Notes: generated by a model from the letters alone, not told the origin. Shown: positions 45,113-61,849, counted from the first letter of the stretch. The stretch is DNA of 64,000 nucleotides from Sycon ciliatum (GCF_964019385.1 NC_088643.1:81082699-81146698), one strand, 5' to 3'. Numbers and translations are program-made.

Positions 45113-48100
45113 TAAATAAATTTATCCTTGGCTCTCCATCCGAGTCCATACTGGTATGACCATTGTGCTGGTACATTCTGACCTATGCAGCATACAGCAT
45201 ACAGTATTACAGCATACAGTCCTGTAATTGTTCCAACAGCTTGTGCATGCGGTATGTCGACACTGTATAATAGTGTATTCCAAGCAGCATGCCATGGTCT
45301 AAACTATTACATGTACAAGCCTGGTTTTGCTGTCACTACACAGTCACAGCATGACACTGACAGGGAAACCTCTCTCCAGCTCCCTCTTTTCACCTTGTCT
45401 GAGAGTGTGTGACAGTATGTCGATGTGTTGACAGGCAGCAGTCGACACCCTGTGATTGAGTATCACCACACCCTGACCCAGACCCAGAGGCCCATACATA
45501 ATCATTGGTTACAAAAAATTAATAATAACATCCCTGGAGTCCGCACTTGCAGTTACTGTTTGCTACTCGAGCCGCTGTACTGTTCTCACTACAAGAAAAA
45601 AGATACAGATGTTGTCTGCGCTGGTCAAGCCGTACCCAAAAATTTACCAAGAACCCCTTAGTGGTTATGGACTGTTGAACTGGCTGATAGAAGTTTGTCA
45701 AATCGTCATACATGCATGCACATGTACAACACTACTACTACTAGGATCGGGGCAGACGTCGATGCACACAATGGCATCTATTATCATGTACTTCTTGTTC
45801 GAAGTACAATCATGTACACGTACACGTAGCTCTGTTGACATTGTGTTACAACTCTTCACATTGTCATTGGTGATAGAGAAAATTGACAGCATTGCCACTG
45901 CATGCATCCTAAGGGACCGATTTGGGGTGAAGAAGAAACGAAATCCGTCATTGGTGCCAAGTAATGGCCGCTTCGTATTGTAGTGTTTTCCACACCCCTG
46001 CTGATGACCGTGTGATCTCGGGCAGCAACGTTACATCCAACAGAATGCTGGTATCTTTGCAGACTCAGCGAAGTCAATGCGTTCACGTGGACAAGTTGAT
46101 GCAGGATACAATACTGGATTCCAGGAAGTGCTATCGTTTGTAACTAACTGTCAATTATCGACCTACTGTGGAGAAGTAACAGATGATGTGCAATAGATAC
46201 ATGACTTTGTAGCGTCGGCTCCACCTGCTTCAAAGACAGTCAGTTGTTTGATAAGTTACTCTACGCAAAACATGCGGTGGGTTTCCAAGCCAAGGTGTTG
46301 GACTGTAATCAAGTACAATGCAATATCAGAGTGTCGGTGGATTTCGTCTTGCGCAAATGTACCAGTTTCCGAACAGCTGTTTCGGGCGCGAGAACTCTCC
46401 CAAAGCCAAGAGCTGCAGGGTGTTAAAATCTCACGCGGAGCTGTAGAGGCCAGGACGGCTGTTGTCGATAATCATCATTGTGCTCAGCATTGATCATATC
46501 AATTACCGTGGGGAAAGACTACGCCTTGAAGGCCCTTTTCTCTTCTTCTATACATGTACATGTACAAGGCTGATAAGTGATGTTAGCAAGAGTGCACAAC
46601 CATGGCCCCAGGGGTTATCATGGTTTTGCACTCTTGATTCTAGTGTAGATAGAGTGGGAATTTCAATTTTGTAATCCACGACTTCTCACCCCAATCTCCA
46701 AACCATGGCATTGCCATTGGCATTGGCTCCCGAGTCACCGTGGCATGGCAACGACTTGCAATAACGACGCAAGTTACTTGAAGATCACCATGGAGACCTA
46801 GGGTCACTAGTATCCAGTGTCAGTGCCAGTGGGTGAGATGAATGACTGTAGTACCAGGAGTCCATTATGGACTCTTGATAATGATAGTACATTGCCGTGG
46901 TCATGACTCATGGGAAGCCTAGCTGGGAAACAGATTTCTCAACCAGTCCTATTTCTGTATTGAGCGTTTGTGGTCAGAGGTATTAGGTGACACATTCGTT
47001 GATCTTGTTCTCTGGGATTGTCTCACGAAGAACTTGTGGCTGTGGGTTACAGCTGTCGAGATAGTGAATAACCTCCTGCAGGTTATTCGTAGCGAATCGG
47101 GCAGGCATGGTGAAGAAGGGGGCGAGCGTCGCACGATTGGTAAAAAAGAAGAAGAGGTAAACAAGTACTGATTATCATGGGTAACTTGCCAGAGAGCTGT
47201 AATACCCTCTAATTACACACGAGTGAACAACTATCCTGTACGAATAGATAAACGTGATAAAAGCTTTCATTCCCCCCGTTGTGTGTGCCAATTGCCAAGG
47301 CAATCCTGAGGCAACATCGACAAGAGTGGTAAGTACTAAAGTAGCTGGTAACGTGCCCTTGCAGTTTGTTGACACTGCGCTGAATCAATCTGCCTTGACC
47401 GTGCACCACCCCGCGGGCCGTGGTACCTCACCTTGATCGGCGAACAGCGCTGATAGCTGCTGTCTTTTCACCTTCACACGCCCTCTCCTATATTTACAGT
47501 CTGCCGTGCAACTTTAGAAAAAGTAATTGTGTTTGTGATAAGTCAGAGCACCTGATATCTGCGTCTGATTATATCCCTCGCTAGCGTTTCCTGGCAGAAT
47601 ACCCGTCGAAACCCAGGCCAGAGGCCAGACTGCTGCCGTGCTGGTTGGACCCACTGCCAATCACATGCCCAGTACAAATCCATCCGTGGAATATGATTCG
47701 TCATCGACAAATACTTACGTTGATGGTCTCCTACATGTCAGTTGTATTCGAGGACATGTACAATGTACGTGAGGAAGAAAAGAATGATAATGCCTAGCAG
47801 GGACTGGAATGATTCAATCGGCCCCAGGCCTGCACGATCTCAAATTTAAATGTTCATTGGCTACAGTAATACAATGTTAGTCCAGGCCGTCGCGTCGCGG
47901 AGGTCTCAGCGATAACCATGATAACGGATTAGAAAATATTATGAATGGTAACTGATAGTACGATGGGGACGGTGAGAACTTTGGCCTGAGACACGTTGCC
48001 GCAAGCTAAGGCAGTAAGGGTATTGATAGGGGAACTGGCCACTGGAAACTACAACTAGTAGTACTGGACAAGTACAAGTAGGCACCCCCAGTCTACGGCT

Positions 48101-48593
48101 GCGTCACCAAATACAGCCACAGACCCGTCCATAGCCGGCCATGGCATATGCGCCTTGTCTTGCTCATATATTTGAGGATTTCCCAAAGACGTAGTCTAAA
48201 TTGAAGGGAGTTCCATTATAATGGGAGGCTGTAGGGTTGAGATAGCAGACAGTGAAGGGCTAATGATTCGTCATGAACAGCCTAGCTAGAGAAATACATA
48301 ATACAATTATGCTGAATGTTCCTTGGCCGAAGATAACTCTGCTCCAACATGACCCTGTCTGACATCGACAGCGTCCAACATCATGCATGTCTCCACTTTC
48401 CCAGCAGCACTCGAGGGTACTCAGAGACAGAAGTGCAGAGTGCGTGGTGCCGCTTCAGCGTCAACATAATAGTACTGTAGACCATATTGACCCGGGTAGG
48501 GGGGTAGAGTTTCCATAGCTCACTGGATTGATATCGGTTCGTTAAAACCAACCTTCACCTTCTTTCTTTTTTTCTCCTCTACTCACCCCCCCC
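45113..48593. other. Gene-free stretch
   Basis: Several 60-124-codon frames, none with a recognised motif. A plus-strand frame around 46930-47170 (FCIERLWSEVLGDTFVDLVL) looks protein-like and may be a decayed transposon protein, but no family was recognised. Confidence 0.4.
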
Positions 48594-48700
48594 CCCCCCC
48601 CCCCCGCTTAATTTATTCCCATTGGGCCCATTGTTATTAGGTGTATGCCTGTTTTGATTCCCACAATAAAGTATACAACAACAACAACAACAACGACAAC
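48594..48700 (+). mobile_element. LINE 3' end with (ACA)n tail
   Basis: CCATTGTTATTAGGTGTATG then CCTGTTTTGATTCCCACAAT matches the 3' end of the LINE fragment at 12610-12665. The tail is ACAACAACA instead of ATAAATAAA. Preceded by a run of about 18 C. Confidence 0.6.
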
Positions 48701-51700
48701 CCGGGAGGATCTCGGAAAGCTCCATCGTCATGACTACCAGTTGAATATCGATGGTAACGGCAATGACTATGTAGGGTACTCCTGCTACCAGTGATAGACT
48801 TTCGTGCATATTGGGAGAACTTCGCAACTACGTAATTAAATAGGATAATCTCGCCGTGCGGTGACTCTACAATACATCCAAGTAAGGCTGTGCAACATGA
48901 TGTGTATTCAGAATACCTGAACTGAAGCCTCCGTTATCGTTGCTTCAAGCTTGACATCCCCGCCTCAACCGACATGCCACTCCACGAGCCTCCCACTGCG
49001 ATGGCTGTCTGTGGGCAGGCCTTGGCAGAAGATAATGTTTTGACGTCAACGGTGCAGCATCAGCTGTTCACACGTGCCCTAGGCCTCAATATGACTGTGT
49101 CGTGGAGTGTTTTGCTCCGCACCTCCCCTGCCGCGACCGGCACACCAGTAGGTGGCAGTGCATGAAGTGGTGATGTCCATAGACTCAGTGTACATGGTGT
49201 ACATGGTGTATGAGCCTACTAAATTATACTATGAGGCCAGCCTGCAGGGATTTAGGCAGGGATATAAGCCGGGAATGGCAGGAGGAAAATAATAATAAGG
49301 TGTCATGTACATGTACATCAAGTTCAAGCTGTGACTGTACAATAACATCATACAGCTGTCCAGGTCTGGTTTGCAGTCTGGTAGACCAGTGTCCTGAGTG
49401 ACCATCGACGAAGGACTGCGTTGTTTACCAACTCTGTGTTGTTGGGTGAGGACAGATGTTCGCAGACACACTTGGAACACCTTCTTTTGCGCTGCTTTCA
49501 AGTTTGGGTGGAGTTCCTGGGTGTTCAGGAGCAATGCAGATGATAGGCGGATAATCCGATTGCCAGCGTCGATGCACAGGGACGATGCGAAGAAGAACAT
49601 ATAAGGCTCTGCGGGCTCGTCTCCCCCCTCATAGTATCATAGTCATGTTCTGTCCCAATGGTCAACACCGTGCACAACGATTATCTCCGATTCTCGTCTC
49701 TCTCGTCTCTTTCTCTCTCTGCTGTCTCCAGACTCCGCACCGACCCTGTCATTCACTGATCGCGCATACAGTACTTTTAGCATTACAAAGGACCATGGTG
49801 ACGTACCGAGCCGCTTGAAAGACAATTACAATGTATGTCCCAGCCACACTGATCTAGCTATGTCTCTTGTATGCCAGCTAAGGGCCGGATGCTGTGCGCT
49901 ATCGGCACATTACCGGTCCTGTATGCAGGAATCGTCCACCCACAGGAAAGCCCAGCTTCAAGTGGCACCTTTGCCTGACTGACGGCTACTGTCTGTAGTG
50001 CATGTACTTCATGTACAGTACAATGTGCATACTAGTAATGGAAGAGAGAGAGAGGATCCAAGTGGGGAAACATTGTGACTCAAAGTTTCATGCGGAAGCA
50101 ATCATCAGACAGTGATTTTGGCTGTTCACATCATCAGACAGTGATTTTGGCTGTTCACATCATCAGACAGCTGTTGTGGGTATACAGTATACGGTACAAT
50201 CATGTAGACCTACTAGTTAATAGTACTAGTATGCCCTGATGATGCCCAATGGGCGAAATATTAGCGAAGTTATTTATTTGGTGCAGCTGAGAGCCTGTTG
50301 CCGGAATGGCAGTGTTTCCAAGTGCAAGAAATACGCTGCAATGGAGTTTGGGGAATTCTGAAGAAACGTTAGTATACAGACTTTACAGTATACAGTTTTG
50401 TAATGTAGGCCGCAACGCAGAACATGAATCAAGACTGTAGTGTGAATCTGCAAAACCTACAACATACATCTATAAAATAATCCAAGAGGGTAGTGACGGG
50501 TGCACTGACAGGGATACATACATGTACATGCACTAGCAAGAGTCCATGAGACCATGATAACACCCCGGGTTATGCCTCATGGACTCTTGATACTACGTTA
50601 GTGTCTCCCATTGAATGGATCTGTGACATTTTAAAATGCTTTTTTCTGTCTTCCTGATATCCAGAGAACCCTTATTTTGTTGGTGAACTGATACTGAATT
50701 ATGCGAAGGATCATTCAAGGATGCATGGAAAATGCACATGAAGGAGCACAATGCATATACAGCAACATTGTGTTCTTGTGCCCACTCAGCGGCATGTTGC
50801 GTGTGATTTTTTTATGCAGCATGCATTGATTCAATTTGATTGTCACCGTATCGAAAGTAGGACATAATAATTATTATATTGCAGTCCAGTCATGCATTCA
50901 ACGGCGGGTATTCATCATACGTGCGCGTGTACTTGTACACGTATCAGCCTTTGCTTGTAAAAAGTAGCTGGCGACGAGCAAGTTTGGCAAAAACATTGAA
51001 TGCGTCACTGGAACAGTGGGGGGGGGGGGGGGGGGAGGGGGGGGGTGCTGTGAGTGGCGGCAGGGTATGAATGAAAGCCGCGGCTACACCTCTGCACCAA
51101 GCAGAATGGAGCAGTGCAGCGTCTCCAATCGCTATTTCATTGTATCAGGGTAGGCTAGGATAATGGTAGCACAGCAACACAATCATACTGCTGTGATGGC
51201 CAGTGAAATCTGCACTCACTCGGCCACAGTGTCATGCATACACTGTGCAGCTCACCGTAATCCAATGCAGTAACATGTATGGTGGCTGTGCATGCAAGCC
51301 ACGTTCTCGTGTTTCATTGGACAGAGCTGTGGTGCTATATACTACTAGAGTAGTCATGTAGCTATGGGCAGCAGAAAGCAGTAAACCCAGTCGCTTGAAG
51401 ACCCAAGGACGACAGTGCAGAGCATGGCCACCAGCAGCAGTAGAGACACTGTCCCAAATCAAACAAGACTGTGTCCGTGTGTACTGTACATTCCTGAAAG
51501 GCCGGTTGTGATCTGTTTGTTGATTCCAGTAACAATACTGTTGTGTTGTAGCGTGCGCTGCTTCACAGCAACATGACACATAATACGCACTGACAACCAT
51601 AGGCCGGGTTCCTGGCCAGCATAGTATATAGTCCACCACCATTACCACCAACGTGACTTGCACCATGGCATCACCAACGCGACTTGCACCATGGCATCAC

Positions 51701-52030
51701 CAGCGCGACTTGCTCCATCACCTCCAGCTCGACTTCCAGCACACGGAAAAAAAGATGGAAACTAGCCTTGCTCACGCGACTTGGCAACATTGCAGTGCAG
51801 AAAACTGATATGCAAATACCCCCTGCGATCAGTACACTGAAAGTGCTGGGGTACCACTGCTGTGCTAACATTACTACCAGTTACTCCATCACTGCAGTAG
51901 ACTTCTGATGTAGCGGCGAGTGATGGCACCAAAATGCGAGCATAACGGCACATCTGATGATGGGTGATGGAAGATAGAACGCCTAAGTAATAGGCTTATG
52001 CTGCTTGGGTAGTGAATGTGAATCAGGACT
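48701..52030. other. Gene-free stretch with short duplications
   Basis: A 28-bp direct duplication (CATCAGACAGTGATTTTGGC) lies at about 50104-50165; a G run at about 51018-51045; a 30-bp duplication (CGACTTGCACCATGGCATCA) at about 51652-51715. The 123-codon minus frame at 49229-49600 has no recognisable motif. Confidence 0.45.
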
Positions 52031-56009
<3,979 letters not shown>

Positions 56010-56182
56010 AGAGAGAACTGTGTGTCTGTGCCTGTTGGATACACTGACTCGCTATTTGAAGTATAATAATGCAGTTAAATCTCACTGGAAGACATGTATG
56101 CCCCTCTGGTCTGTGTACCAGTAGAGCATCACAATGAAATAGACTGCAAAGCCGTCTACACGTATAACCAAGAAGAAACTTG

Positions 56183-56183
56183 T

Positions 56184-56224
<41 letters not shown>

Positions 56225-56360
56225 GCACGCACGCACGCACGCACACACGCTCGCATGCACGCGGCACATACACACAGCCCCCACCACCACCACCACCACC
56301 ATACACCATGCACCACCACCATACACTGTGCACCACCGCCACCATGCACCACAAGCACAA
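56183..56360. repeat. (AC)n, (GCAC)n and (CAC)n tracts
   Basis: Pure AC repeat at 56183-56221, GCAC repeats to about 56260, then CAC/CACCAT repeats at 56281-56350. Frames on both strands here are repeat artefacts. Confidence 0.95.
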
Positions 56361-56486
56361 TGCAGCAGAGACAGGATACACATACTGCAGATGTCGCCCA
56401 GTTCTTAGCCAGTGTTGACTGGTCGTGCATAGCTGTGTACCAAGGCTCGCCCTGTAACTCTGAACTGTGCGCTGCCTCGGAATAAC

Positions 56487-56927
56487 ATGTTTGAAAGAAG
56501 ATCACAAGACCTGTGGACGCAATCAAGAGAACCTGGCAACAAACAAACAAACAATACAGTCGGTACCGCATTTCTATGCAGGAAATTGTTTTTGACGCAC
56601 TATGTCATGAGGGGTGTGAGGGTTCTTCCACATGCTGTGGACCGTACGATCGGACGCAGGATGGTTCTGCTGTACACGAATCTCATCGGTCCCTCGATTG
56701 AATACAAGGATAACATGGACTCGAGAGTTGTGAAAACGTTTCTCGTGCAAACCCTGAGCGGTGTGAACAACCATGTGTTCTCACAGAGCGACAGACGGAT
56801 CATGCTTCAAAACGAAAGTGTGCGCCAGATGACCTTCTGGCTCAAATTCAACACCGGTGAGCTCATCACACCAGGCTATCCTATCTACCTGGACATGCGA
56901 GTCGAAAAGATTTCCTCCGTACAGTAA
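56487..56927 (+). CDS. Unrecognised intact frame, possible virus-like capsid relic
   Basis: The frame is open for 146 codons and has strongly protein-like composition from about residue 45 (VRVLPHAVDRTIGRR) to the stop: LLYTNLIGPSIEYKD, then VNNHVFSQSDRRIML and MTFWLKFNTGELITPGYPIY before LDMRVEKISSVQ. Alternating beta-type segments ending in a FWLKFNTGELI strand and a YLDMRVEK strand resemble the C-terminal jelly-roll part of minor capsid (penton-like) proteins of Polinton/adintovirus-like elements. This is pattern resemblance only, without alignment. No intron signals are visible. The first 40 residues may be non-coding. Next to a broken Mutator-like transposase. Confidence 0.4.
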   Translation: MFERRSQDLWTQSREPGNKQTNNTVGTAFLCRKLFLTHYVMRGVRVLPHAVDRTIGRRMVLLYTNLIGPSIEYKDNMDSRVVKTFLVQTLSGVNNHVFSQSDRRIMLQNESVRQMTFWLKFNTGELITPGYPIYLDMRVEKISSVQ

Positions 56928-57088
56928 CAGACGACTGCAGAGATGAAAATGAACTTCATATCAGGCGTTCATCACTCATGACTTTGACGAGGTCCTGATC
57001 GGCTCCTTGGCGGAACAGTACTGAGGGGGCAAGCGAGGATTCCACTCCACCTCTTGTCGCACAGCACAGCAAGGCGCCCAGCGCACAG

Positions 57089-57206
57089 TCATGACCGTGC
57101 TCGCTGAAGAGCAGCCAAACGGATGATGACCTGCTCTCCCATTTTCTCATCCAAAATGCTTGCCAAATCTTCCATGGAGTTTGTAGTGGATGGTGTTGTG
57201 AAAGGC
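57089..57206 (-). CDS. Orphan terminal exon, unidentified gene
   Basis: A good acceptor (CTGGTTTGCAG|G) precedes 38 codons, PFTTPSTTNSMEDLASILDE then KMGEQVIIRLAALQRARS and a stop at 57089. Composition suggests a helical C-terminus. No upstream exon was found before the plus-strand Mutator remnant, so it may belong to a gene disrupted by that insertion or to a virus-like element convergent with the 56487-56927 frame. Confidence 0.35.
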
Positions 57207-57479
57207 CTGCAAACCAGGCACAAGTCAAGGGGTAGGACTTACCCTGACCTATCCGCAGGCTCTAGGTTTCATTATTGAAGGCCCAATCGCGTGTATCAAA
57301 GTAAAAGGCACGGCTAGAAAAGGGAAGTACGGTCAAGTCGTCGTCAAGCTCACGAGGGAGCTCAGGGATATGGTCGCCGTGCGCTTCTATGAGTATCACC
57401 GGCAATAAGGCGAGTGCTCCAGTCAGAAAGAGTGGAGCGCATCGCAACTAACTTTTACCCCACGAAGCTGACGAGTGGC

Positions 57480-58047
57480 CAGGGTCCTGCTAAGAACGAT
57501 GGCGACATTTACGTGAAAGGAAGCTCGACAATCCATGACCAAGGGCATTTGGGCATCACTGATGCACCGGGTATCCGATAGTAGTACTGATACCAAGCCT
57601 GAGCACCACTTTTGTCCAACTGGAACTGAGAGCTGGTGCAAGTGGCAGCAGGAGCCGTGTGGTGGGGAGATATACTCACCATGATGCTATACCAGACGCC
57701 ATTTTTTAAAGCGATCAAGCCTATCTACTTGCGCCTCACTGAGCGTAGTCTCCTGGAAAGGTGTTTACGTGGAGCCACGCAGAATAGGAATGGAAGTTTG
57801 AACGGACTGGTGTGGCAGATGTGTCCCAAAACAGGCTTCGGCTCACGGCAATGGGCTTGCCAGAGGGCGAATTCACTGCAGCAGCACTCGCCCAGCTTGA
57901 TGAGGAAAGGCAGAAGGATGCAAAGAGAAATAGATCCATTGGGGCAAAGCCAGCAGCGGAAGGAAGAAGCGAAGAACAGTACGAAAGGGTATACAGGAAG
58001 ACACATTGGATGATGAAGGTGTCACATGCGAGGCAGGCGGATTCTAA
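57480..58047 (+). pseudogene. Mutator-like transposase remnant, frameshifted
   Basis: Pieces of one protein in different frames. MTKGIWASLMHRVSDSSTDT then FCPTGTESWCKWQQE (from 57535, Cys motif); AIKPIYLRLTERSLLERCLR then ATQNRNGSLNGLVWQMCPKT (about 57710-57840); then RLTAMGLPEGEFTAAALAQL (57840 on) and LDDEGVTCEAGGF with a stop at 58045-58047. The order and the motifs SWCK, L-ERC-RG-TQN-N-S-N-W--CPK and the GVTxEAG end match the Mutator-like transposase domain family widespread in invertebrate genomes. At least two frameshifts and an in-frame stop upstream make it non-functional. The N-terminal part with the first catalytic residues is missing. Confidence 0.7.
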
Positions 58048-58183
58048 AGTATGTACTCTGTGTTGAGATCAGTGCTCCGGACACCAAAAAGTGAGCTTTT
58101 TCTTCCATTTTTTTAGGTGAAAACGGAACTCTTAACCAAGCTACTAGTGCAGGAATGGACTCAGATGGAGAGCCATGGTTTAA

Positions 58184-58391
58184 TTTATACAAAAGAGAAA
58201 GACCAAGGAACTACAAGTTACGCTATACTGTCCACTAACACCACCAGTTACTAAACAATCAGCTCATGCGATAACATTGCACGACACTGACCGACGGCAA
58301 TGTTATCGCATGAGCTGATTGTTTAGTACCTGGTGGTGTTAGTGGACAGTATAGCGTAACTTGTAGTTCCTTGGTCTTTCTCTTTTGTACA
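58184..58391. mobile_element. Palindromic MITE family P, copy 4 (complete)
   Basis: Starts TTTATACAAAAGAGAAAGAC, has arms of about 95 bp and a short centre at about 58285. Its left flank (TGGACTCAGATGGAGAGCCA) is the inverse of the sequence on the right of copy 3 and after the LINE tail at 42336. Confidence 0.9.
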
Positions 58392-58860
58392 CGCTACTAG
58401 TGTTGTGCTTATTTGTAGACCCCACAAAGTATATCTTTTTGGATTCTGTACTGCATTAGCTACGCATTGAATTAACTTTTGTTCTGCTTACTGGATGTAC
58501 ATGTATATGCGCAGCGTCTCTAAGGTTTTCTAAGGTTTTCTAAGGTTCTCTAAGGTTTTCTAATGCCGTATTGTAAGTATCTCTTTTTCAGTCTGTTAAT
58601 TGTATACTTCTGTGAATCCTGGTTAAGAGTTGCTCATGCGTTAAATTTGCGCGAAGGTTTCAAATAGATATTTCTGATCTCTTTCTTTAGTTGAAGGGAA
58701 CCCTCCATCTCTTTGCAACCTTCACAGAAAATTTGAAGTGATTCTGCCAAGGTACAGAAGTGTTACGTTAATTTTAGTTCCGCATTATGCCGGAAGTCTT
58801 AGTGTCCGCTGTACAGTACGTGGAAGGGCTGTGTGTGTGGGGGGAGGGGGTGATGTGTGC

Positions 58861-58928
<68 letters not shown>

Positions 58929-59055
58929 AGTGACGGTCAATTCTTCCGCCTTGCAAGCTGTTGAATGGTGCAATCCCAGCACAAGTTGCTATGGCTTCTG
59001 CCGTAGCATTGCTATTATCGCCTCCGGCGATGGGCGTCAAAGGTCAGGTCAGGTC

Positions 59056-59095
<40 letters not shown>

Positions 59096-59168
59096 TGTAT
59101 GTTTGTGATGTGTACGCGGAATGCGTATGCATCATCGGTAACTTTATTTTTCAGTGTGTGTGCGTGCG

Positions 59169-59238
<70 letters not shown>

Positions 59239-59659
59239 GGGCCGAACCTGATAGCCATGAAAAACAGATCTTCCAAAGCCAGATTTAAAGCAGGCCCAAA
59301 AGTACCTTGCCAGAGTGCTCAAACTGACAAGTCTGTGAGCTCTGCGTAATGCAAACAGTGAAGGGCCTGAAGGCACTACCTCACACGAGAGTACTCAACT
59401 AGTACAAGAGCAGGAGCGAAATACTCAATCTGCGTATGTATTTTTTTTAATTGAATTCGCAAGTACTGTAAAGTCCGCTGCAAACGCCCACCCCATTTTT
59501 GCAAGATCTGCTGGCCTGTACACACACTGACACCCCTACTGTACGAAAGTGTATCTCACACCGTAACGTGAAGAGCGCTTTGCTACGGTAAACTATGTCC
59601 ACTGTCCTGGTTTCAAAATCTCTTTAGGCACTAGCCACGAGCTAGCTCGTAGTGATTTT
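58392..59659. repeat. GT microsatellites and gene-free sequence
   Basis: TCTAAGGTTT repeats at 58517-58563. (GC)n-(GT)n at 58859-58924, (GT)n at 59058-59095 and a longer (GT)n at 59155-59235. The 58.97-59.05 kb spacer shows TCAGGTCAGGTCAGG. No gene was supported. Confidence 0.9.
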
Positions 59660-60143
59660 ATGATGATGGTTGTTTTATTTCGCAAATCCAAACGGGAGTT
59701 TCTTCTGAATAACAAGGTAGCGAAGAACAGAGTATTGCAGGAACCAAATACACTTCTGACGGTGTTTCAAGCCATCATTTCCAAATCACACAACGCTCAA
59801 AGGCAAGTGTTTTTCTCGAGCACTTCAGAGTTTTCAACAAGTTAGCAGCGACTTTGTAGGTGTAGCTTCTGTGACATGCATGTACCCTGTTCGACTTGCA
59901 ACTGCAATACTGCGACCAGTCAAGTCGTTGAATGACGCTTCGTCAGAACAATCACTGTTCCATTCTGAAAGCGCGACATCGTGGCACTGCAGAAATTTCA
60001 TGAACACCAGATGGATTCTACGGCATTACCACATGGAGAGCGAACTACCACAAAGACGACTCATTTATCGAATGAAAGGAAATCTCGACAGAAGTTTTTC
60101 TTTGCAGCAAGATAATGACAATCGCTTTGGCAGAGCCTCCTGG
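59660..60143 (+). other. Weak coding-exon candidates
   Basis: Two frames have protein-like composition: 59660-59845 (RKSKREFLLNNKVAKNRVLQ) and 59871-60143, which ends at a donor TG|GTAAGA (HYHMESELPQRRLIYRMKGN). Phases of these and of nearby acceptors could not be joined. No family recognised. Confidence 0.25.
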
Positions 60144-60261
60144 TAAGACATAGGCAGTTTGTAGGTATTACAGCCGTTTTCGTACGCATTCGACCTTCAT
60201 GCCAGTTTTCTACAACTATATTGACCTGAAAAAGACGAAAATAGTATGGACCCGCTGGGGT

Positions 60262-60348
60262 GGGTGTTTGCTGCGAAGTGGGCGTTTGCTGCGAAGTGGG
60301 CGTTTGCTGCGAAGTGGGCGTTTGCTGCGAAGTGGGCGTTTGCGGCGG
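60262..60348. repeat. 18-bp tandem repeat, five units
   Basis: GCGTTTGCTGCGAAGTGG repeated. Non-coding, although it keeps frames open (18 is a multiple of three). Confidence 0.93.
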
Positions 60349-60708
60349 ACTTTACGGTACACACGGGCTACAAGCCCAATTACATGGAAGCGAAGGTGAG
60401 CGGAATGGAATGAAATAAGAGGGTTAAGGAGGAGGAGGAGAAAGGTCCATGCTGTATTCATCACAGGGTAGTTGTGCAGCACTTGGCTTCCTTGCTACGT
60501 TCCGCCATGATCCATTGCTGCTGCTGGGTCCCATGTGTGTCGCACAGATGGTGTCACTCTCACGTATTGCATTTTTTGCCACCTATTACTAGTCACACCT
60601 CAGAGTTCTCAGACCCTGCTGCTGTGCGCATCACTATTCCAGTTTTCTAGCACAGCTCACCGATATACATGTACCTAGGTAAGTAAAGTAAAGTTCGCAC
60701 GTCCGCGT

Positions 60709-60915
60709 TACAACTGGCTATACAATTGTATTGAGAAACACAACCAGCTTAGGAAGTTTCGCATGTGCCAGGCCACCACCATGCCTGTGAGTGTGACACC
60801 AAGGTGGCAGATGCAGCGGCTAACGGCGAGGGTGAGATGGTAAGTCTCACAACCAATGCCCGACAAGGGGGCTAACCTCGTTAGCTGCATCCATGTTACC
60901 CTCACTCCGAGTAGT
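60709..60915 (+). repeat. Dispersed repeat R, longest copy
   Basis: Contains GAGAAACACAACCAGCTTAG, CACCACCATGCCTGTGAG and GAGATGGTAAGTCTCACAAC. Acts as the uninterrupted reference for the B2 insertion site (60841-60843). Its 3' half (GTTAGCTGCATCC) is a partial inverse of GATGCAGCGGCTAAC, so the unit can fold. Confidence 0.75.
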
Positions 60916-61394
60916 GAGTACCCAGTTGACCGTGGCTGTAGGTACTGTAAGATAATAATAAAATTAATCCCGAGTAGGTACTAGGTATCGGTTATAGCGT
61001 GGGTGTTTGAAAACAACTTTCTATTCTTATTTCCGATATTTCTTACACACGATAATTTCGATAAATCAAGTGTGGGAACGGACCACGCTTTTCCGCTCCA
61101 AACAGGAGTTGACGCTGATATTCACTGATTTTTTTCATCTCGATATCGAGGAGCTAATTGGCCACGGACAACGACAAAACTCATAAGGATGGTTGCAAGG
61201 ATTGCACTGAAGGTGTTGGTGATCCCCAAGGTGAAGGAATTCGACGTCGTTTGTGGAGATTACCACTTGACGCTCGAAATGAATTTTGAATTTTCATTCT
61301 CCCCACATGTGCAGTGTGATCGCGATTCAAATTCTGGACGCTTTTCTTTTTTCGTCAGGCACTGGAAAGTTGCCGCAGTCTGACCAGGCCCTTA
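60916..61394. other. Gene-free stretch
   Basis: Short frames only; no repeat with clear ends. Confidence 0.45.
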
Positions 61395-61805
61395 GGGGCC
61401 GGTCACACTGAGGGAAAATTTGAAAAAATCCGTGGTTACCATGGATAGTTGCCGCTGAGCGGGAGATTTGAGAGATTTAATCCACTCGGTGAAAATCAGC
61501 TCGAGGCCTCGCTTTTCCGCCGAAGATTATAATCATCCGCGGCTTCCACTGGATTTCTTTGAGTTGCCTTGTTTTTTATTGCGTTCTGAAGTGGAGCGAT
61601 ACTATAGAGGCTGTGCTGATGCAGCTCTGGCCCAGGAGCGGAGTTGATAGACTGCCAGAAGCGGACGGTGACAAAAAATGTAGCTCGTGTAGGTACTAGG
61701 TGAGATTATTTTCATTGTGCGTATCCAGTGTGACCGTGATGAAAAGCAGAAAAGATTATTCCCGGTTTAGAATCTGAGGATTGTTCCCTCAATGTGACCG
61801 GCCCC
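61395..61805. mobile_element. Harbinger-like MITE with TTA target
   Basis: Ends GGGGCCGGTCACACTGAGGG and the inverse of GGGGCCGGTCACATTGAGGG, flanked by TTA (61392-61394, 61806-61808). 411 bp, no transposase. Its GGGGCC-GGTCACACTGAGG end resembles in style the 4733 element's GGGCCGTTTCACACGAGG, suggesting related families. Confidence 0.88.
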
Positions 61806-61849
61806 TTAGTGGTCAATAATAAGTGGTCAATATATGCTGATATTTGACC

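Noticed and set aside
58517..58563. TCTAAGGTTT repeats resembling telomeric repeats
   Set aside because: Unit and order do not match TTAGGG-type telomere arrays and only about five units are present.
58738..59376. Thr-His and Cys-Val repeat proteins on both strands
   Set aside because: Artefacts of (GT)n/(AC)n tracts.
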